A DNA stretch of 9,732 nt from an uncultured Clostridia bacterium (GCA_947623775.1 CANQHL010000044.1:1-9732), one strand, 5' to 3'. Shown: positions 1 to 8,283, counted from the first letter of the stretch. Numbers and translations: made by a program. Notes: generated by a model from the sequence alone, not told the origin.

Positions 1-2
1 CC

Positions 3-3000
3 TTTATACTCAACGAAACCCAACAAAATTATGCTGTACGCTTTACTTATGACAATAAGCCCGCACAAGAAACAGATAAATATGAAATATCATTTGTAAA
101 TGGTACAAAAGAGGGGGCTGACTTAAAAAATATCAGTCTTACAGTAGACTTATTAAGCAAGTCAGGTACATCGGGCAGCAGTTCAGGCACAATTGTAAGA
201 GATAAACTTGCAATAAGCTGCACTTCTGGCATAGAAAATTTAAATAAAGACATGCCATTTGAATATAACAGCAAAACAGGACAAATGACCATTTATCTTT
301 TGGATTATATTGAAGAAAATAAGCAAGTTATATTCACACTTTACACAACCGAACAAGGATATTTGGCACAAATCGTTTTGAATTTGCGAGCAAATGTTGT
401 TTATCGTGCTCAGGACCCAAGAACAGATGAAAATAATGGTTATTTAGTCGAAACGCCTGAGTTATATGCTGGTTTAACTTATGATATAGCAAATTTACTT
501 TCTCTTGAAAAGAGTGGTGCAACAAGTGATGACGCTACATTTAAGAGCAAAGAAAGTCAATTGTTTAAGATAATAAAGGCAGACATCACATCTGAAGATG
601 ATACGGCAAATTTTGTGACAATCGATAAAGATGCTAAAACCCTTAGAGTTGAAAATTTACTCACAGACAGAACATTTAATGTTGACTATGAAATTGAGTT
701 TACCGGCGAGGGCTTTGAAGCTGCACCTCATAGACTTGTATTCTCACAAAAATACATTATAAAACATAACACAACATATACTCCAACAATCACAGGGGAA
801 GAACAAGTTATTGCAGGACAAAATCATGAAATTGCTTTAAGTGAACTTTATAAAATAAACAAAAATACTTCATACAGTGGAATTAGCGGCGAAACACCAT
901 TTGTTGTTGACAACTTTGAAATTAATGCTCAAGTGACGGCAGCAGAAGCCGCATTCAAGGGCTTTGAAAAAACGGAAGATGGATTTAAAATTCTCACAAA
1001 CTATGTTTCATCCATAACCACTTTAAATCTTTCTCTGAATATAACATTAAAAGTTGGAAAAGCCGAACAAGTATATTCAGTTCCAATAAGTTACACAATT
1101 TCAATCGCTCCAAGCGTTGAAGTGGCAGTAACATATCCTGATCCGGCACTGGATCAAATTCCGGCAGACACAGACTGGGATGCTATAACACCAAGTGAAA
1201 CTGAAATGTCTTATGAAATCTTGGAAGCAAATTCAGTTATCGTTGATGGAAGAAAACAATCAAATGGAACAAGATTTACAAACATTGAGACATTCTTGAG
1301 CAGTGCACCAACGTTTGCTCATTATAGAAATGCAAAGAGATTGAAAGTATTTAATGCAAACACAGTACTTACAGACAATAAAGTCACGTATTCAACTACT
1401 GCATTAACAAGTTTTGATTCAAGCATGCTTCAAGTCACAATACAAAAAATTGAAAACGCAATTGTCAAAGCAGAAAACATTGAGTTGTTTGAAAGCAGCA
1501 TAATTCCATTAGGTAAACAGGTTGTGTTCATGAAGGGTGCAAGCGAGGGCATACCATCGGTGGTTGTATTGGACATCACATATCAAAGCGTAAGCACATC
1601 TTACACAATTAAAATACAAGAGAATGTGTTGTCGGTTGCTGAAATTTATGCAACAGGAAACACCGAAAGCATTGAAATTGATGGCGGACAGGCAACAAGT
1701 GAGCAATTATATCTTGACAAGGTTTCAGTATCACATATTACTGCTGAGGGCAGAATGTTCTATGCAAGAATGAATGATTCATTATCTAGCAGTGTAGATG
1801 ACTATTACTTTGTATTTTCAGATGGAACATATTACTATGCTTCTTATCCTATCTATATCAAGAGTGACATGCAGTCAAAAGAGATGTACTTTGACCTTGG
1901 TATAGGAATGGGGGATAAAACATTTGTTGGCGCATACGCAACAAGTTCATTCGAGGGTGTCAATAAAGAAGGATTAAAGATTAGCATTGCCGCCGCAGAT
2001 AGAAAATTGCAGAAAGCGGAAAATTCTGAGCTAATAACAAAAGATGATATTGCAAAATTAAATCAAGCAAGTAATATGTTTAAGCAAGACAAAGATGCTC
2101 CGATTGTTTATCTTACAAGCAAAGTTGAACTTAGGTATGGAACTGATGACAATATGAATCCAATCCGAGTAAATTATGATTACTATAAAAATATTGTAAA
2201 AGTTGTCGACTTGGGCTCAGACATTGATTCATCAAACTTAGGACAAAAACCTAAAACTGCCATATCATTAGTAAATGAAACTCAAAAACTTAATCTTAAT
2301 AATGGTGCAATCGAAGAAAAAGTACCTGTATTCAATGGCAAAACATTCACTGCCAACTATTATTATAGCGTCGACATTGATATTTGGGTGCAAAAAGAAG
2401 TTTCAGCGGCTGGTAACTTTGAGACAATTGAAGTAAATGATGAAAAGTCAAGTTTAATTGCATTTTTAGGAATTATTCATGATAAAGATAAAACTGAAAA
2501 CGAAAGAAAACTTGTAAAACCTTCTGATTTCACACAAGCTGGCAGCAGTTTAAGGTTCGAGACAATCTATTTTGACAAAGACACAACTCTGAACGGCGGA
2601 ACCGGAAACGATGTTAAAGATCTTGGCATGACCGAGGAGACGTTTAATATTTTGAAGAAGAATTATTTAACTGATAAAAAAATTACTTCATTTAAGTCGT
2701 TCGTTGGTCAAACAAGTGCCACTGCAAGAAAAGAGCTTGATAAAGATGATAAAATATACCTATATTGTGGTCCAAGAGAAAATGCTTCACACAATATATG
2801 TGATTACACGATTTCACCATATGGTGCAAAGAATAACGGTGATTTTGTTCTTGGAAAGGTTGATTATTCAACAAAAATAGGCATAAAGACAATAACAAAA
2901 ACATTCTTCACTGTAATAAATATCATTAGCGATTACATAGTTTCATTCAATGGAAATTCAAGCAATAAAACTGAGGAAAGTGATGGTTCGGTTTCCAATG

Positions 3001-5354
3001 CAGGGAATGTCTTAACCATACAAAGTGGGGATGGTGAAAAATATGCCAGCATTCCATTGACTGCAAATTCAACCGGAACCGGTCTTGTATCAGTAAGGCA
3101 TAAAAATGGAGATTTTAATGGAGAGTGCTCTGTAAGTTCATTTACTATTACAATGCCGCTTAATTATAGATATGAATCCAAGACCTATAATGATGTGCAT
3201 AATATAACAGCAAAGATATTTAATAATGTAAATTCCAATCTTAGCAAGTGGCAATTTATAGATGGAAATGATGAAAACGATTGTTATTCTTATAAAAAGG
3301 ACGAGCATAATAGTGCAATAGAATTTAAAGATGTTGAAGCAGTCATATTCGGTAATCAAGACTACATGATTGAAGCGGTGGATGCATATGGTTATACTTA
3401 TAAAGCGTACTTTACATTAAAAGCAACCAAGCAGACCCCAACAATCACCAATGAAATTCAGATTTCTGAAAATGATGTGTTTGACTTTGGTGTAATGTAT
3501 CAGTCACTTGCATTAAGTGGAGCAGCCAATAAATCAACAGGAAAAGTAGATTTAGTTATAGATTCAACCGAGAAAACTCCTACAGCTGGAAGTAATATTT
3601 CACTTTTGATTTTCAATGGTATTACAGCATATCAATTTGACAAGGATTATACAAATGAAAAAGTTTCCAATCTTGATTTAGTATTAAGCAGTAATAACGA
3701 TGATGCATATGCTTTGAAAGCAAAGATGAATTCGGAAAAGAAAAATGAAGGTGTTGGTTATGAATTGACGCCAGACGATATTAAAGTTAGAAACGCAAGT
3801 GAAATATATCACTTTGAGTTAGACAATTCAAATTCAAAGTATCTAAGTGTCCCTGACATTGATAACATATTGATTGAAAGCGTAGAATTATATGATTCGG
3901 CAGGGTTAAACATAGTCGGAACTGTTAAGACTGTTGCAGGAGCAGAAAAAACTGATGATGCAAAATGGACATTTACAGGTGCAACAAAAGATGCTGATGT
4001 GTCCACTCTTGTAGATCGTCCATTTGCCACAGGTAATGGTTTCTTTAATGATGTAAGAGAAGGGCTTTTAATAAAACAAGCAAGTAAGCAATTCTCAACT
4101 CCAAGAGCACCATTAAACAGATATAAAATTGATGAAGCAACGGGTGAACCAACTACGGAACTAAATGCAAATCTTTGGCAAATACCAAGAATTAAAGATG
4201 CAAATATTTATCAGAATGGCAATGTCGCAAAACTTAGAATTGTTGTAAAACTTAAATATACTGGTACTGTAGAGATTTCTGGAGTTGAAAAGACAATAAC
4301 AGAATATTGTGAGGTTTCTTCTCCTATAAGCATTATGAGAGAGTCAATCATCACGCAAAATGAAAATCGTGTGGTTGTTGATGGTGCAAAGTTTGATATT
4401 ATAGATAAAGATGGCACTCATGAGACACAAAGTGGCATGTTTGATGAAACGCAAGGTTCATTTATAATTGATAGTGTTATAAATGACACACTTGAAGTAT
4501 TGGTGCCTGCAAGTGAGACAATCACATTCAATATGAGTTTGCAACATGGTAGTGAGGAACCAATATCTACACAGGTAATTTGCCAGAACAGTGGAAACGC
4601 TTATGCAAGAACACAATACATTCCATTGTCGCGATATTTCAATCAAAATGTCGAGTATGGAGATAAAGTCACAATAACAGATATATCACATGATTCAACC
4701 ATATTCTATTATTTAACCGGAAATGCAGAGTATAATAGATATGAAAAAGAGAATATGTATACGATTACAATAGGTGAAATAAATCAAGATGCGGTATATG
4801 TTGACAATGTACGCATGCTTTCAAATGGAAATTGCTATTCGGTAGATAAATATTACATCATCAATGGTAAATATTCAGATTCAGAAGGTACACCAACATC
4901 TTATCGTCAGACAGCAAGTTACATAGTCACCGGCTTTGTATATTCGCTGAAAGCTAAGCAAACAGGAGATGGTAATATTTTGTTCACATTACCACAAGGT
5001 ACGGAAGAAATAAATGTAAAAGACTGGGCAAATAAATCGTTTGAGTTGTATAGAGGTACAACTGAAAATGGTGGAGCAATTCATTTAGATGAAGCAAAAG
5101 GTAAAATAGAATTTGGATTCACCGAGCACATAACGGATTATATATCATTTGAGAAAGCAAAGGATTCAGATTCCGGAACAGGTAAGGCAAATATTGAATC
5201 GGATGGTACAATAAAATTAGATACTGATTTCACTTATCAGGAATATATCAAAGTTGTTGTGCTTATGAAAGTTTCAGGACCTGATAGAGATGTTAAATCA
5301 TCAAATCAAATGATGGAACTTGGCACTTTGAGCCTTGGTTTAAAGAAAACGTAG
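3..5354 (+). CDS. Giant modular surface/secreted protein, 5'-truncated by window edge
   Basis: The reading frame is open without a stop from position 3, so the ATG at 252 is internal and the real start lies left of the window. The visible part is 1783 residues and ends in TAG. I recognise no enzymatic family. The sequence is beta-strand-like throughout, rich in Thr, Ser, Asn, Asp and Lys, with only about eight Cys and no transmembrane segment, which fits an exported Ig-like or cadherin-like repeat protein. Modules of about 115 residues are visible near residues 110-370, and the phrase TPTIT occurs near residues 260 and 1146 at apparent module boundaries. The C-terminus (ending GTLSLGLKKT) has no LPXTG signal, hydrophobic tail or SLH/choline-binding repeat. 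Any anchor or signal peptide must therefore be at the unseen N-terminus, or the protein is released. The next gene follows after 24 bp without a terminator. An adhesin, S-layer-like or envelope scaffold role is inference only. Confidence 0.93.
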   Translation, partial: FILNETQQNYAVRFTYDNKPAQETDKYEISFVNGTKEGADLKNISLTVDLLSKSGTSGSSSGTIVRDKLAISCTSGIENLNKDMPFEYNSKTGQMTIYLLDYIEENKQVIFTLYTTEQGYLAQIVLNLRANVVYRAQDPRTDENNGYLVETPELYAGLTYDIANLLSLEKSGATSDDATFKSKESQLFKIIKADITSEDDTANFVTIDKDAKTLRVENLLTDRTFNVDYEIEFTGEGFEAAPHRLVFSQKYIIKHNTTYTPTITGEEQVIAGQNHEIALSELYKINKNTSYSGISGETPFVVDNFEINAQVTAAEAAFKGFEKTEDGFKILTNYVSSITTLNLSLNITLKVGKAEQVYSVPISYTISIAPSVEVAVTYPDPALDQIPADTDWDAITPSETEMSYEILEANSVIVDGRKQSNGTRFTNIETFLSSAPTFAHYRNAKRLKVFNANTVLTDNKVTYSTTALTSFDSSMLQVTIQKIENAIVKAENIELFESSIIPLGKQVVFMKGASEGIPSVVVLDITYQSVSTSYTIKIQENVLSVAEIYATGNTESIEIDGGQATSEQLYLDKVSVSHITAEGRMFYARMNDSLSSSVDDYYFVFSDGTYYYASYPIYIKSDMQSKEMYFDLGIGMGDKTFVGAYATSSFEGVNKEGLKISIAAADRKLQKAENSELITKDDIAKLNQASNMFKQDKDAPIVYLTSKVELRYGTDDNMNPIRVNYDYYKNIVKVVDLGSDIDSSNLGQKPKTAISLVNETQKLNLNNGAIEEKVPVFNGKTFTANYYYSVDIDIWVQKEVSAAGNFETIEVNDEKSSLIAFLGIIHDKDKTENERKLVKPSDFTQAGSSLRFETIYFDKDTTLNGGTGNDVKDLGMTEETFNILKKNYLTDKKITSFKSFVGQTSATARKELDKDDKIYLYCGPRENASHNICDYTISPYGAKNNGDFVLGKVDYSTKIGIKTITKTFFTVINIISDYIVSFNGNSSNKTEESDGSVSNAGNVLTIQSGDGEKYASIPLTANSTGTGLVSVRHKNGDFNGECSVSSFTITMPLNYRYESKTYNDVHNITAKIFNNVNSNLSKWQFIDGNDENDCYSYKKDEHNSAIEFKDVEAVIFGNQDYMIEAVDAYGYTYKAYFTLKATKQTPTITNEIQISENDVFDFGVMYQSLALSGAANKSTGKVDLVIDSTEKTPTAGSNISLLIFNGITAYQFDKDYTNEKVSNLDLVLSSNNDDAYALKAKMNSEKKNEGVGYELTPDDIKVRNASEIYHFELDNSNSKYLSVPDIDNILIESVELYDSAGLNIVGTVKTVAGAEKTDDAKWTFTGATKDADVSTLVDRPFATGNGFFNDVREGLLIKQASKQFSTPRAPLNRYKIDEATGEPTTELNANLWQIPRIKDANIYQNGNVAKLRIVVKLKYTGTVEISGVEKTITEYCEVSSPISIMRESIITQNENRVVVDGAKFDIIDKDGTHETQSGMFDETQGSFIIDSVINDTLEVLVPASETITFNMSLQHGSEEPISTQVICQNSGNAYARTQYIPLSRYFNQNVEYGDKVTITDISHDSTIFYYLTGNAEYNRYEKENMYTITIGEINQDAVYVDNVRMLSNGNCYSVDKYYIINGKYSDSEGTPTSYRQTASYIVTGFVYSLKAKQTGDGNILFTLPQGTEEINVKDWANKSFELYRGTTENGGAIHLDEAKGKIEFGFTEHITDYISFEKAKDSDSGTGKANIESDGTIKLDTDFTYQEYIKVVVLMKVSGPDRDVKSSNQMMELGTLSLGLKKT
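459..1136 (+). repeat. Tandem divergent beta-sandwich modules (protein-level repeat) inside the giant gene
   Basis: Two adjacent protein units align by eye. Unit A starts at residue 153 with ELYAGLTYDIANLLSLEK. Unit B starts near residue 267 with EEQVIAGQNHEIALSELYK. The shared Ala-Gly pair is at 156-157 and 271-272, an offset of 115. Both units end in a hydrophobic hairpin: VDYEIEF...KYIIKHN at residues 227-256 and LNLSLNITL...SYTISIAP at 341-370, again about 115 apart. A preceding hairpin, VIFTLY...IVLNLRANV at 109-127, marks an earlier unit. Another near residues 10-28 (YAVRFTY...KYEISFV) may mark one more. The DNA itself is not repetitive, so these are old duplications. The spacing fits Ig-like, cadherin-like or similar extracellular domains, but I cannot name the exact family. 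Confidence 0.6.
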
Positions 5355-5367
5355 AAAAATAACATTC

Positions 5368-5376
5368 AAGGAGGAG
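5368..5376 (+). promoter_or_regulatory. Strong Shine-Dalgarno for cardiolipin synthase
   Basis: AAGGAGGAG lies just upstream of the ATG at 5379, with 4 nt between the AGGAGG core and the start codon. It sits entirely in the 24-bp gap after the giant gene's stop. There is no room for a promoter in that gap, which supports co-transcription. Confidence 0.85.
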
Positions 5377-5378
5377 TA

Positions 5379-6836
5379 ATGTTTGCAGAATGGTTTAAAT
5401 TAATTATTACTATCAATGCAATTGTAAACTTTTTACTCCTTCTCGGAATGGTATTTCTGGAAAGAAAAAAGCCTGAAAATATAATTGCATGGCTTACTAT
5501 ATTGACATTTTTGCCGATAATTGGATTTTTCATTTATCTTATGTTTGGCAGTGGACTAAGCGTTCGTGTCAGACGAATGATTAGAAAAAAATCCATTTCG
5601 GAACGTGATATAATGCGAAATATTGACGGCATTGCGACATTGGAAGAAGCCAAGATTGATGACACTTTAAAGGATAACAGTGAACTTGTTTCTTTATGTT
5701 ATTCTTATGGTTCATATCCTCTTCCGGGAAATGGAATTAAGGTGTTCACCGATGGCAATGCAACATTGGCAGCGTTAAAAAAAGACCTTTTAGCAGCGGA
5801 AAAGACGATAAATATTGAATATTACATCTTTGCCGATGACAAAACGGGACAAGAAGTGCTTGATATTCTTTGCAGGAAAGCAAGAGAAGGAGTGGATGTA
5901 AAGCTTATATATGATTCTGTTGGTTCGAGAAAAGCACCGAGAAAATTCTTTAAAAAGTTAGAAAAAGCGGGTGGCAAAATTGGAGAATTTTTTCCTCCAT
6001 TATTGCACTTAAGGTTGATAAATTTAAAAGTTAACTACAGAAATCACAGAAAAATTGTTGCAATAGATGGGAAAATTGGCTATACGGGCGGAATAAACAT
6101 ACGAGATGATCACATGGGTTTAGATAAAAAGTTAAAACCATGGCGAGACACTCATGTAAGAATTGAGGGCAGTGGAGTTTATGGTCTGCAAAACATTTTC
6201 TTGGACGATTGGAGATATTGTACAAACGACACAACGCCGCCAAGACTATATCTTGAAAATGGATATTTCCCAAGCCCGAGAATATGCGGAGATGCAACTA
6301 TACAGGTTATTGACTCGGGCCCGGATAGTGAAGTACCAAAAATAAAAGAAACATTTATCAAAATGATAACAAATGCAAGAAGTCGCGTATTTATTGAAAC
6401 TCCATACTTTATTCCAGATGAAACATTTATGGCAGCGCTGCGAATTGCGGCAAAAAGCGGAGTTGATATAAGAATAATTGTGCCGGCAACACCTGACAAA
6501 CATACTGTATATCTTGCCACATTATCTTATTTAAAGGAGATGGTAGAATTAGGTGTAAAGGTGTATTTGTATCAAGGATTTTTGCATAGTAAAGTGATTT
6601 TAGTAGATGATAATTTGCTATCGATAGGCACTTGCAACACGGATAACCGTTCATTTTCATTAAATTTTGAGGATACAGTTATAATGTATTCCAAAGAATT
6701 GAATAATCAGCATCAAAAAATTATTGAGAATGATATAAAAAATTCTCAATATGTCGATATTGAGTATTTTAAAAAGAAAAGATGGATAACAAAGATGTTG
6801 CAGGCAATTATGCGATTGTTATCAGCGTTATTTTAA
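5379..6836 (+). CDS. cls: Cardiolipin synthase (phospholipase D superfamily, two HKD motifs)
   Basis: This 485-residue protein is predicted to condense two phosphatidylglycerol molecules into cardiolipin plus glycerol at the cytoplasmic membrane. It has two N-terminal membrane helices (about residues 7-27 and 35-57), joined by a short basic loop and followed by a basic stretch. Two phospholipase D catalytic motifs follow. The first is H223-x-K225-x4-D230 with the downstream GxxGG (234-238). The second is H403-x-K405-x4-D410, followed by IGTCNTDNRSF, the usual GSxNxDxRS-type tail with Thr in place of Ser. PYFIPDE at 342-348 is also typical of the family. Length and domain order match full-length bacterial ClsA-type enzymes and all catalytic residues are intact. 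The ATG has a strong SD. It is probably the last gene of an operon with the giant protein gene and ends at a hairpin terminator. Other PLD-superfamily synthases are possible but less likely. Confidence 0.95.
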   Translation: MFAEWFKLIITINAIVNFLLLLGMVFLERKKPENIIAWLTILTFLPIIGFFIYLMFGSGLSVRVRRMIRKKSISERDIMRNIDGIATLEEAKIDDTLKDNSELVSLCYSYGSYPLPGNGIKVFTDGNATLAALKKDLLAAEKTINIEYYIFADDKTGQEVLDILCRKAREGVDVKLIYDSVGSRKAPRKFFKKLEKAGGKIGEFFPPLLHLRLINLKVNYRNHRKIVAIDGKIGYTGGINIRDDHMGLDKKLKPWRDTHVRIEGSGVYGLQNIFLDDWRYCTNDTTPPRLYLENGYFPSPRICGDATIQVIDSGPDSEVPKIKETFIKMITNARSRVFIETPYFIPDETFMAALRIAAKSGVDIRIIVPATPDKHTVYLATLSYLKEMVELGVKVYLYQGFLHSKVILVDDNLLSIGTCNTDNRSFSLNFEDTVIMYSKELNNQHQKIIENDIKNSQYVDIEYFKKKRWITKMLQAIMRLLSALF

Positions 6837-6865
6837 AAAAAGAGCAATAAAATTTGCTCTTTTTT
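6836..6865. terminator. Bidirectional intrinsic terminator between convergent genes
   Basis: A perfect 12-bp inverted repeat: AAAAAAGAGCAA (6836-6847), loop TAAAAT, then TTGCTCTTTTTT (6854-6865). It has an A-tract on one side and a T-tract on the other, so either strand's transcript ends in a U-run. It overlaps the last base of the cls stop codon and lies 2 nt from the stop of the convergent ferritin-like gene (6868-6870). It therefore probably ends both transcripts. Confidence 0.88.
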
Positions 6866-6867
6866 AT

Positions 6868-8115
6868 TTATTTACTTCGTCCAATATTTACGTTGTCGTC
6901 TTTACGTGATTTTAAATTTTTTATAGGATGTTCTTTGTCTTGCAAACGATAATCTTCACCGAATTTAGCAATATGGTCAGAAATTACAACATGAGACGGC
7001 ATTTTATCAACATTTTTAATATATTTTCTTTGATAAATGAAGAAATCTGCATTATCATCAAGTCTTGTTATGTTTATATAACTTTCTCTGTTGGCTGTGT
7101 TGTTTATCGTTTTTGCTAAAATTTCTCTTACATAGTCTTTCTGTGTTTTGAAATTCAAAAGTTGAGGAAACTCTCCATTAGGAATAACTTCTTGCCAATC
7201 TTTCTTTTCATATTTTCGCAACAATGCTGCGGCTTCATGCAGATGTGCCAATTCCTGTTCAAACATAAGTTCCCATATAGATTTTATATTCTTATCAACT
7301 TCATCATTAAGCATAGAATAGTAGAGATAACACTCAACATATTCATGCATAAGCAAACTTTCAAGCAGTGTGGCATTAGGATCTATCAACGCTCCATATT
7401 GGGTCACATGTTGTTCTTCAACCATTGCAATTTCATTGTAAATTTCTCTTCCCTTTGCTTTTGTGTAAAATGCACCTAGGTTCATATAATAATTCATTGT
7501 CTGTTGCTCGGCTGCTGTAATAATTTGTACATCGCATTTTGCAAGTGGATCTGCTGTTTTGTTGTTAATGAAGTTTTTTACAGAGTCAAAAGGGTGACGC
7601 GGGTGTGCAACTGTGGGACGTCCTGGCATGATTTCCGTATAATTTCCCACATATTTTTCCGCATGTTCACCCATGTCTGTTTCAAGCAGATTTGCATAAC
7701 GATAAAGATGGTCAAAGTCTTCAAGCAGAGCAAAGTCAAGTGCGTTTTTCACATTCTTGTCTTTTTGCCTTTGTGCCAAAATTGCAGTAAGGTCAACGGC
7801 AAGTTGCTCATATCCGATTGTTGTTTCTAAGAGATTTTCATCAGGTGGTTTGAGTGAAGAAATTACCTTTTGTTGTTCCTGCTCAATTCGTCTTAAAAGG
7901 GCAACACGCCTCCTTACATCATTGTCGTTGCAATGCCTATGCAAATGATGTTTAGACCAAACTGCTTCATATTCTGTTCCATTCATAAGTATGCAGCGTA
8001 CACGCGTGTAAGGGTCCACTTCATTTTTATTATAAGGCTTTGGTGAAAGCATTTTAAAACTCATAATTGTGCTTTCTAGTTTTTTAGGCTTTTCTAAAAA
8101 AGGGTTTAAACTCAT
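6868..8115 (-). CDS. Ferritin-like (rubrerythrin-type fold) probable di-metal protein
   Basis: This is a 415-residue soluble, helical protein. The start at 8115 (MSLNPFLEK) is preferred over the longer frame from 8196 because GGAGG lies 8 nt upstream and the extra 27 residues look non-coding. Two helical hairpins carry the ferritin-like signature: E203 with E233-x-x-H236 (VEEQH), and E258 with E288-x-x-H291 (ELAHLH). Both have a 30-residue Glu-to-ExxH spacing, as expected for a four-helix bundle binding iron or manganese. An earlier hairpin, E103 with EDFDH (132-136), looks like a degenerate third copy. The N-terminal part has a metal-ligand-like cluster, HHLHRHC at 56-62. A tail of about 110 residues after the bundle is unassigned. 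The substrate is unknown; oxidative-stress or metal-handling roles are inferred from the fold only. A Mn-catalase or CotJC-like spore-coat relative was considered, but nothing specific supports it. It is transcribed alone, from its own region downstream of the lipoprotein terminator. Confidence 0.85.
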   Translation of the reverse strand: MSLNPFLEKPKKLESTIMSFKMLSPKPYNKNEVDPYTRVRCILMNGTEYEAVWSKHHLHRHCNDNDVRRRVALLRRIEQEQQKVISSLKPPDENLLETTIGYEQLAVDLTAILAQRQKDKNVKNALDFALLEDFDHLYRYANLLETDMGEHAEKYVGNYTEIMPGRPTVAHPRHPFDSVKNFINNKTADPLAKCDVQIITAAEQQTMNYYMNLGAFYTKAKGREIYNEIAMVEEQHVTQYGALIDPNATLLESLLMHEYVECYLYYSMLNDEVDKNIKSIWELMFEQELAHLHEAAALLRKYEKKDWQEVIPNGEFPQLLNFKTQKDYVREILAKTINNTANRESYINITRLDDNADFFIYQRKYIKNVDKMPSHVVISDHIAKFGEDYRLQDKEHPIKNLKSRKDDNVNIGRSK

Positions 8116-8123
8116 TTCATTAT

Positions 8124-8128
8124 CCTCC
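8124..8128 (-). promoter_or_regulatory. Shine-Dalgarno that fixes the ferritin-like gene start
   Basis: On the minus strand GGAGG is followed by ATAATGAA and then the ATG at 8115, a spacing of 8 nt. The ATG formed inside that spacer is out of frame and quickly meets a TGA. No comparable site precedes the upstream in-frame ATG at 8196. Confidence 0.85.
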
Positions 8129-8138
8129 GATTTTATTG

Positions 8139-8154
8139 TTACCGTAAAAGGTAA
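8139..8154. promoter_or_regulatory. Short inverted repeat upstream of the ferritin-like gene
   Basis: TTACC, 6 nt, GGTAA forms a 5-bp inverted repeat just upstream of the ribosome binding site. It would lie in the mRNA leader or near the promoter and could be an operator half-site pair. With arms this short, chance is a real alternative. Confidence 0.2.
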
Positions 8155-8183
8155 AAAAATACAGGGGACAGTAAAGACATTGA

Positions 8184-8194
8184 GATAATTTATC
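8184..8194. promoter_or_regulatory. AT-rich palindrome GATAATTTATC, possible metal/peroxide-regulator site
   Basis: GATAA, T, TTATC is a perfect 5-1-5 palindrome about 70 bp upstream of the ferritin-like start. It resembles a shortened Fur/PerR-type box (Fur consensus TGATAATNATTATCA) but lacks the 7-1-7 geometry. Regulation by a Fur-family protein would suit a ferritin-like gene, but in DNA this AT-rich the match is weak. I could not identify a convincing -35/-10 pair in the gap between 8116 and 8253. Confidence 0.2.
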
Positions 8195-8252
8195 AAAAAT
8201 AATGCTTTTTAGGGTTAAAAAACAAAAATTTTGATGTTTTTTTGAAAATAAC

Positions 8253-8283
8253 AAAAAATGAGCCAATCAATGGCCCATTTTTA
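8253..8283 (-). terminator. Intrinsic terminator of the lipoprotein gene
   Basis: In the minus-strand RNA, AAAAAUGGGCC pairs with GGCUCAUUUUU over 11 bp, including one G-U pair, around a 7-nt loop and followed by a U-run (from the A-tract at 8253-8258). On the plus strand the same position would be an A-C mismatch, which supports minus-strand use. It lies 13 nt beyond the lipoprotein stop codon and separates that gene from the ferritin-like gene. Confidence 0.82.

Noticed and set aside
252..254. ATG at 252 as the start of the large gene
   Set aside because: The frame is open and protein-like all the way to position 3 with no SD before 252. The sequence upstream continues the same beta-rich pattern, so the gene enters from outside the window.
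5250..5354. Cell-wall sorting signal at the end of the giant protein
   Set aside because: The last 35 residues have no LPXTG-like motif, no hydrophobic helix and only a weakly basic end.
6163..6660. Overlapping open frames on both strands inside cls
   Set aside because: They lie within a gene with intact catalytic motifs, lack SD sites and have protein compositions atypical of real genes. They are shadows.
6928..7948. Plus-strand open frames opposite the ferritin-like gene
   Set aside because: They are antisense shadows: Cys/Phe-rich, no SD sites, while the minus strand carries clear family motifs.
8184..8194. A true 7-1-7 Fur or PerR box
   Set aside because: Only a 5-1-5 core is present and the outer bases do not match either consensus, so it is kept only as a weak candidate site.
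8116..8196. 27-residue N-terminal extension of the ferritin-like protein from the ATG at 8196
   Set aside because: The extension has no SD and covers the probable promoter and leader region. The ATG at 8115 has GGAGG at 8-nt spacing.
8202..8250. Hairpins or a riboswitch in the A/T homopolymer-rich gap upstream of the ferritin-like gene
   Set aside because: The runs of A and T can pair in many ways, but no GC-bearing stem or known aptamer pattern is visible apart from the terminator next to it.
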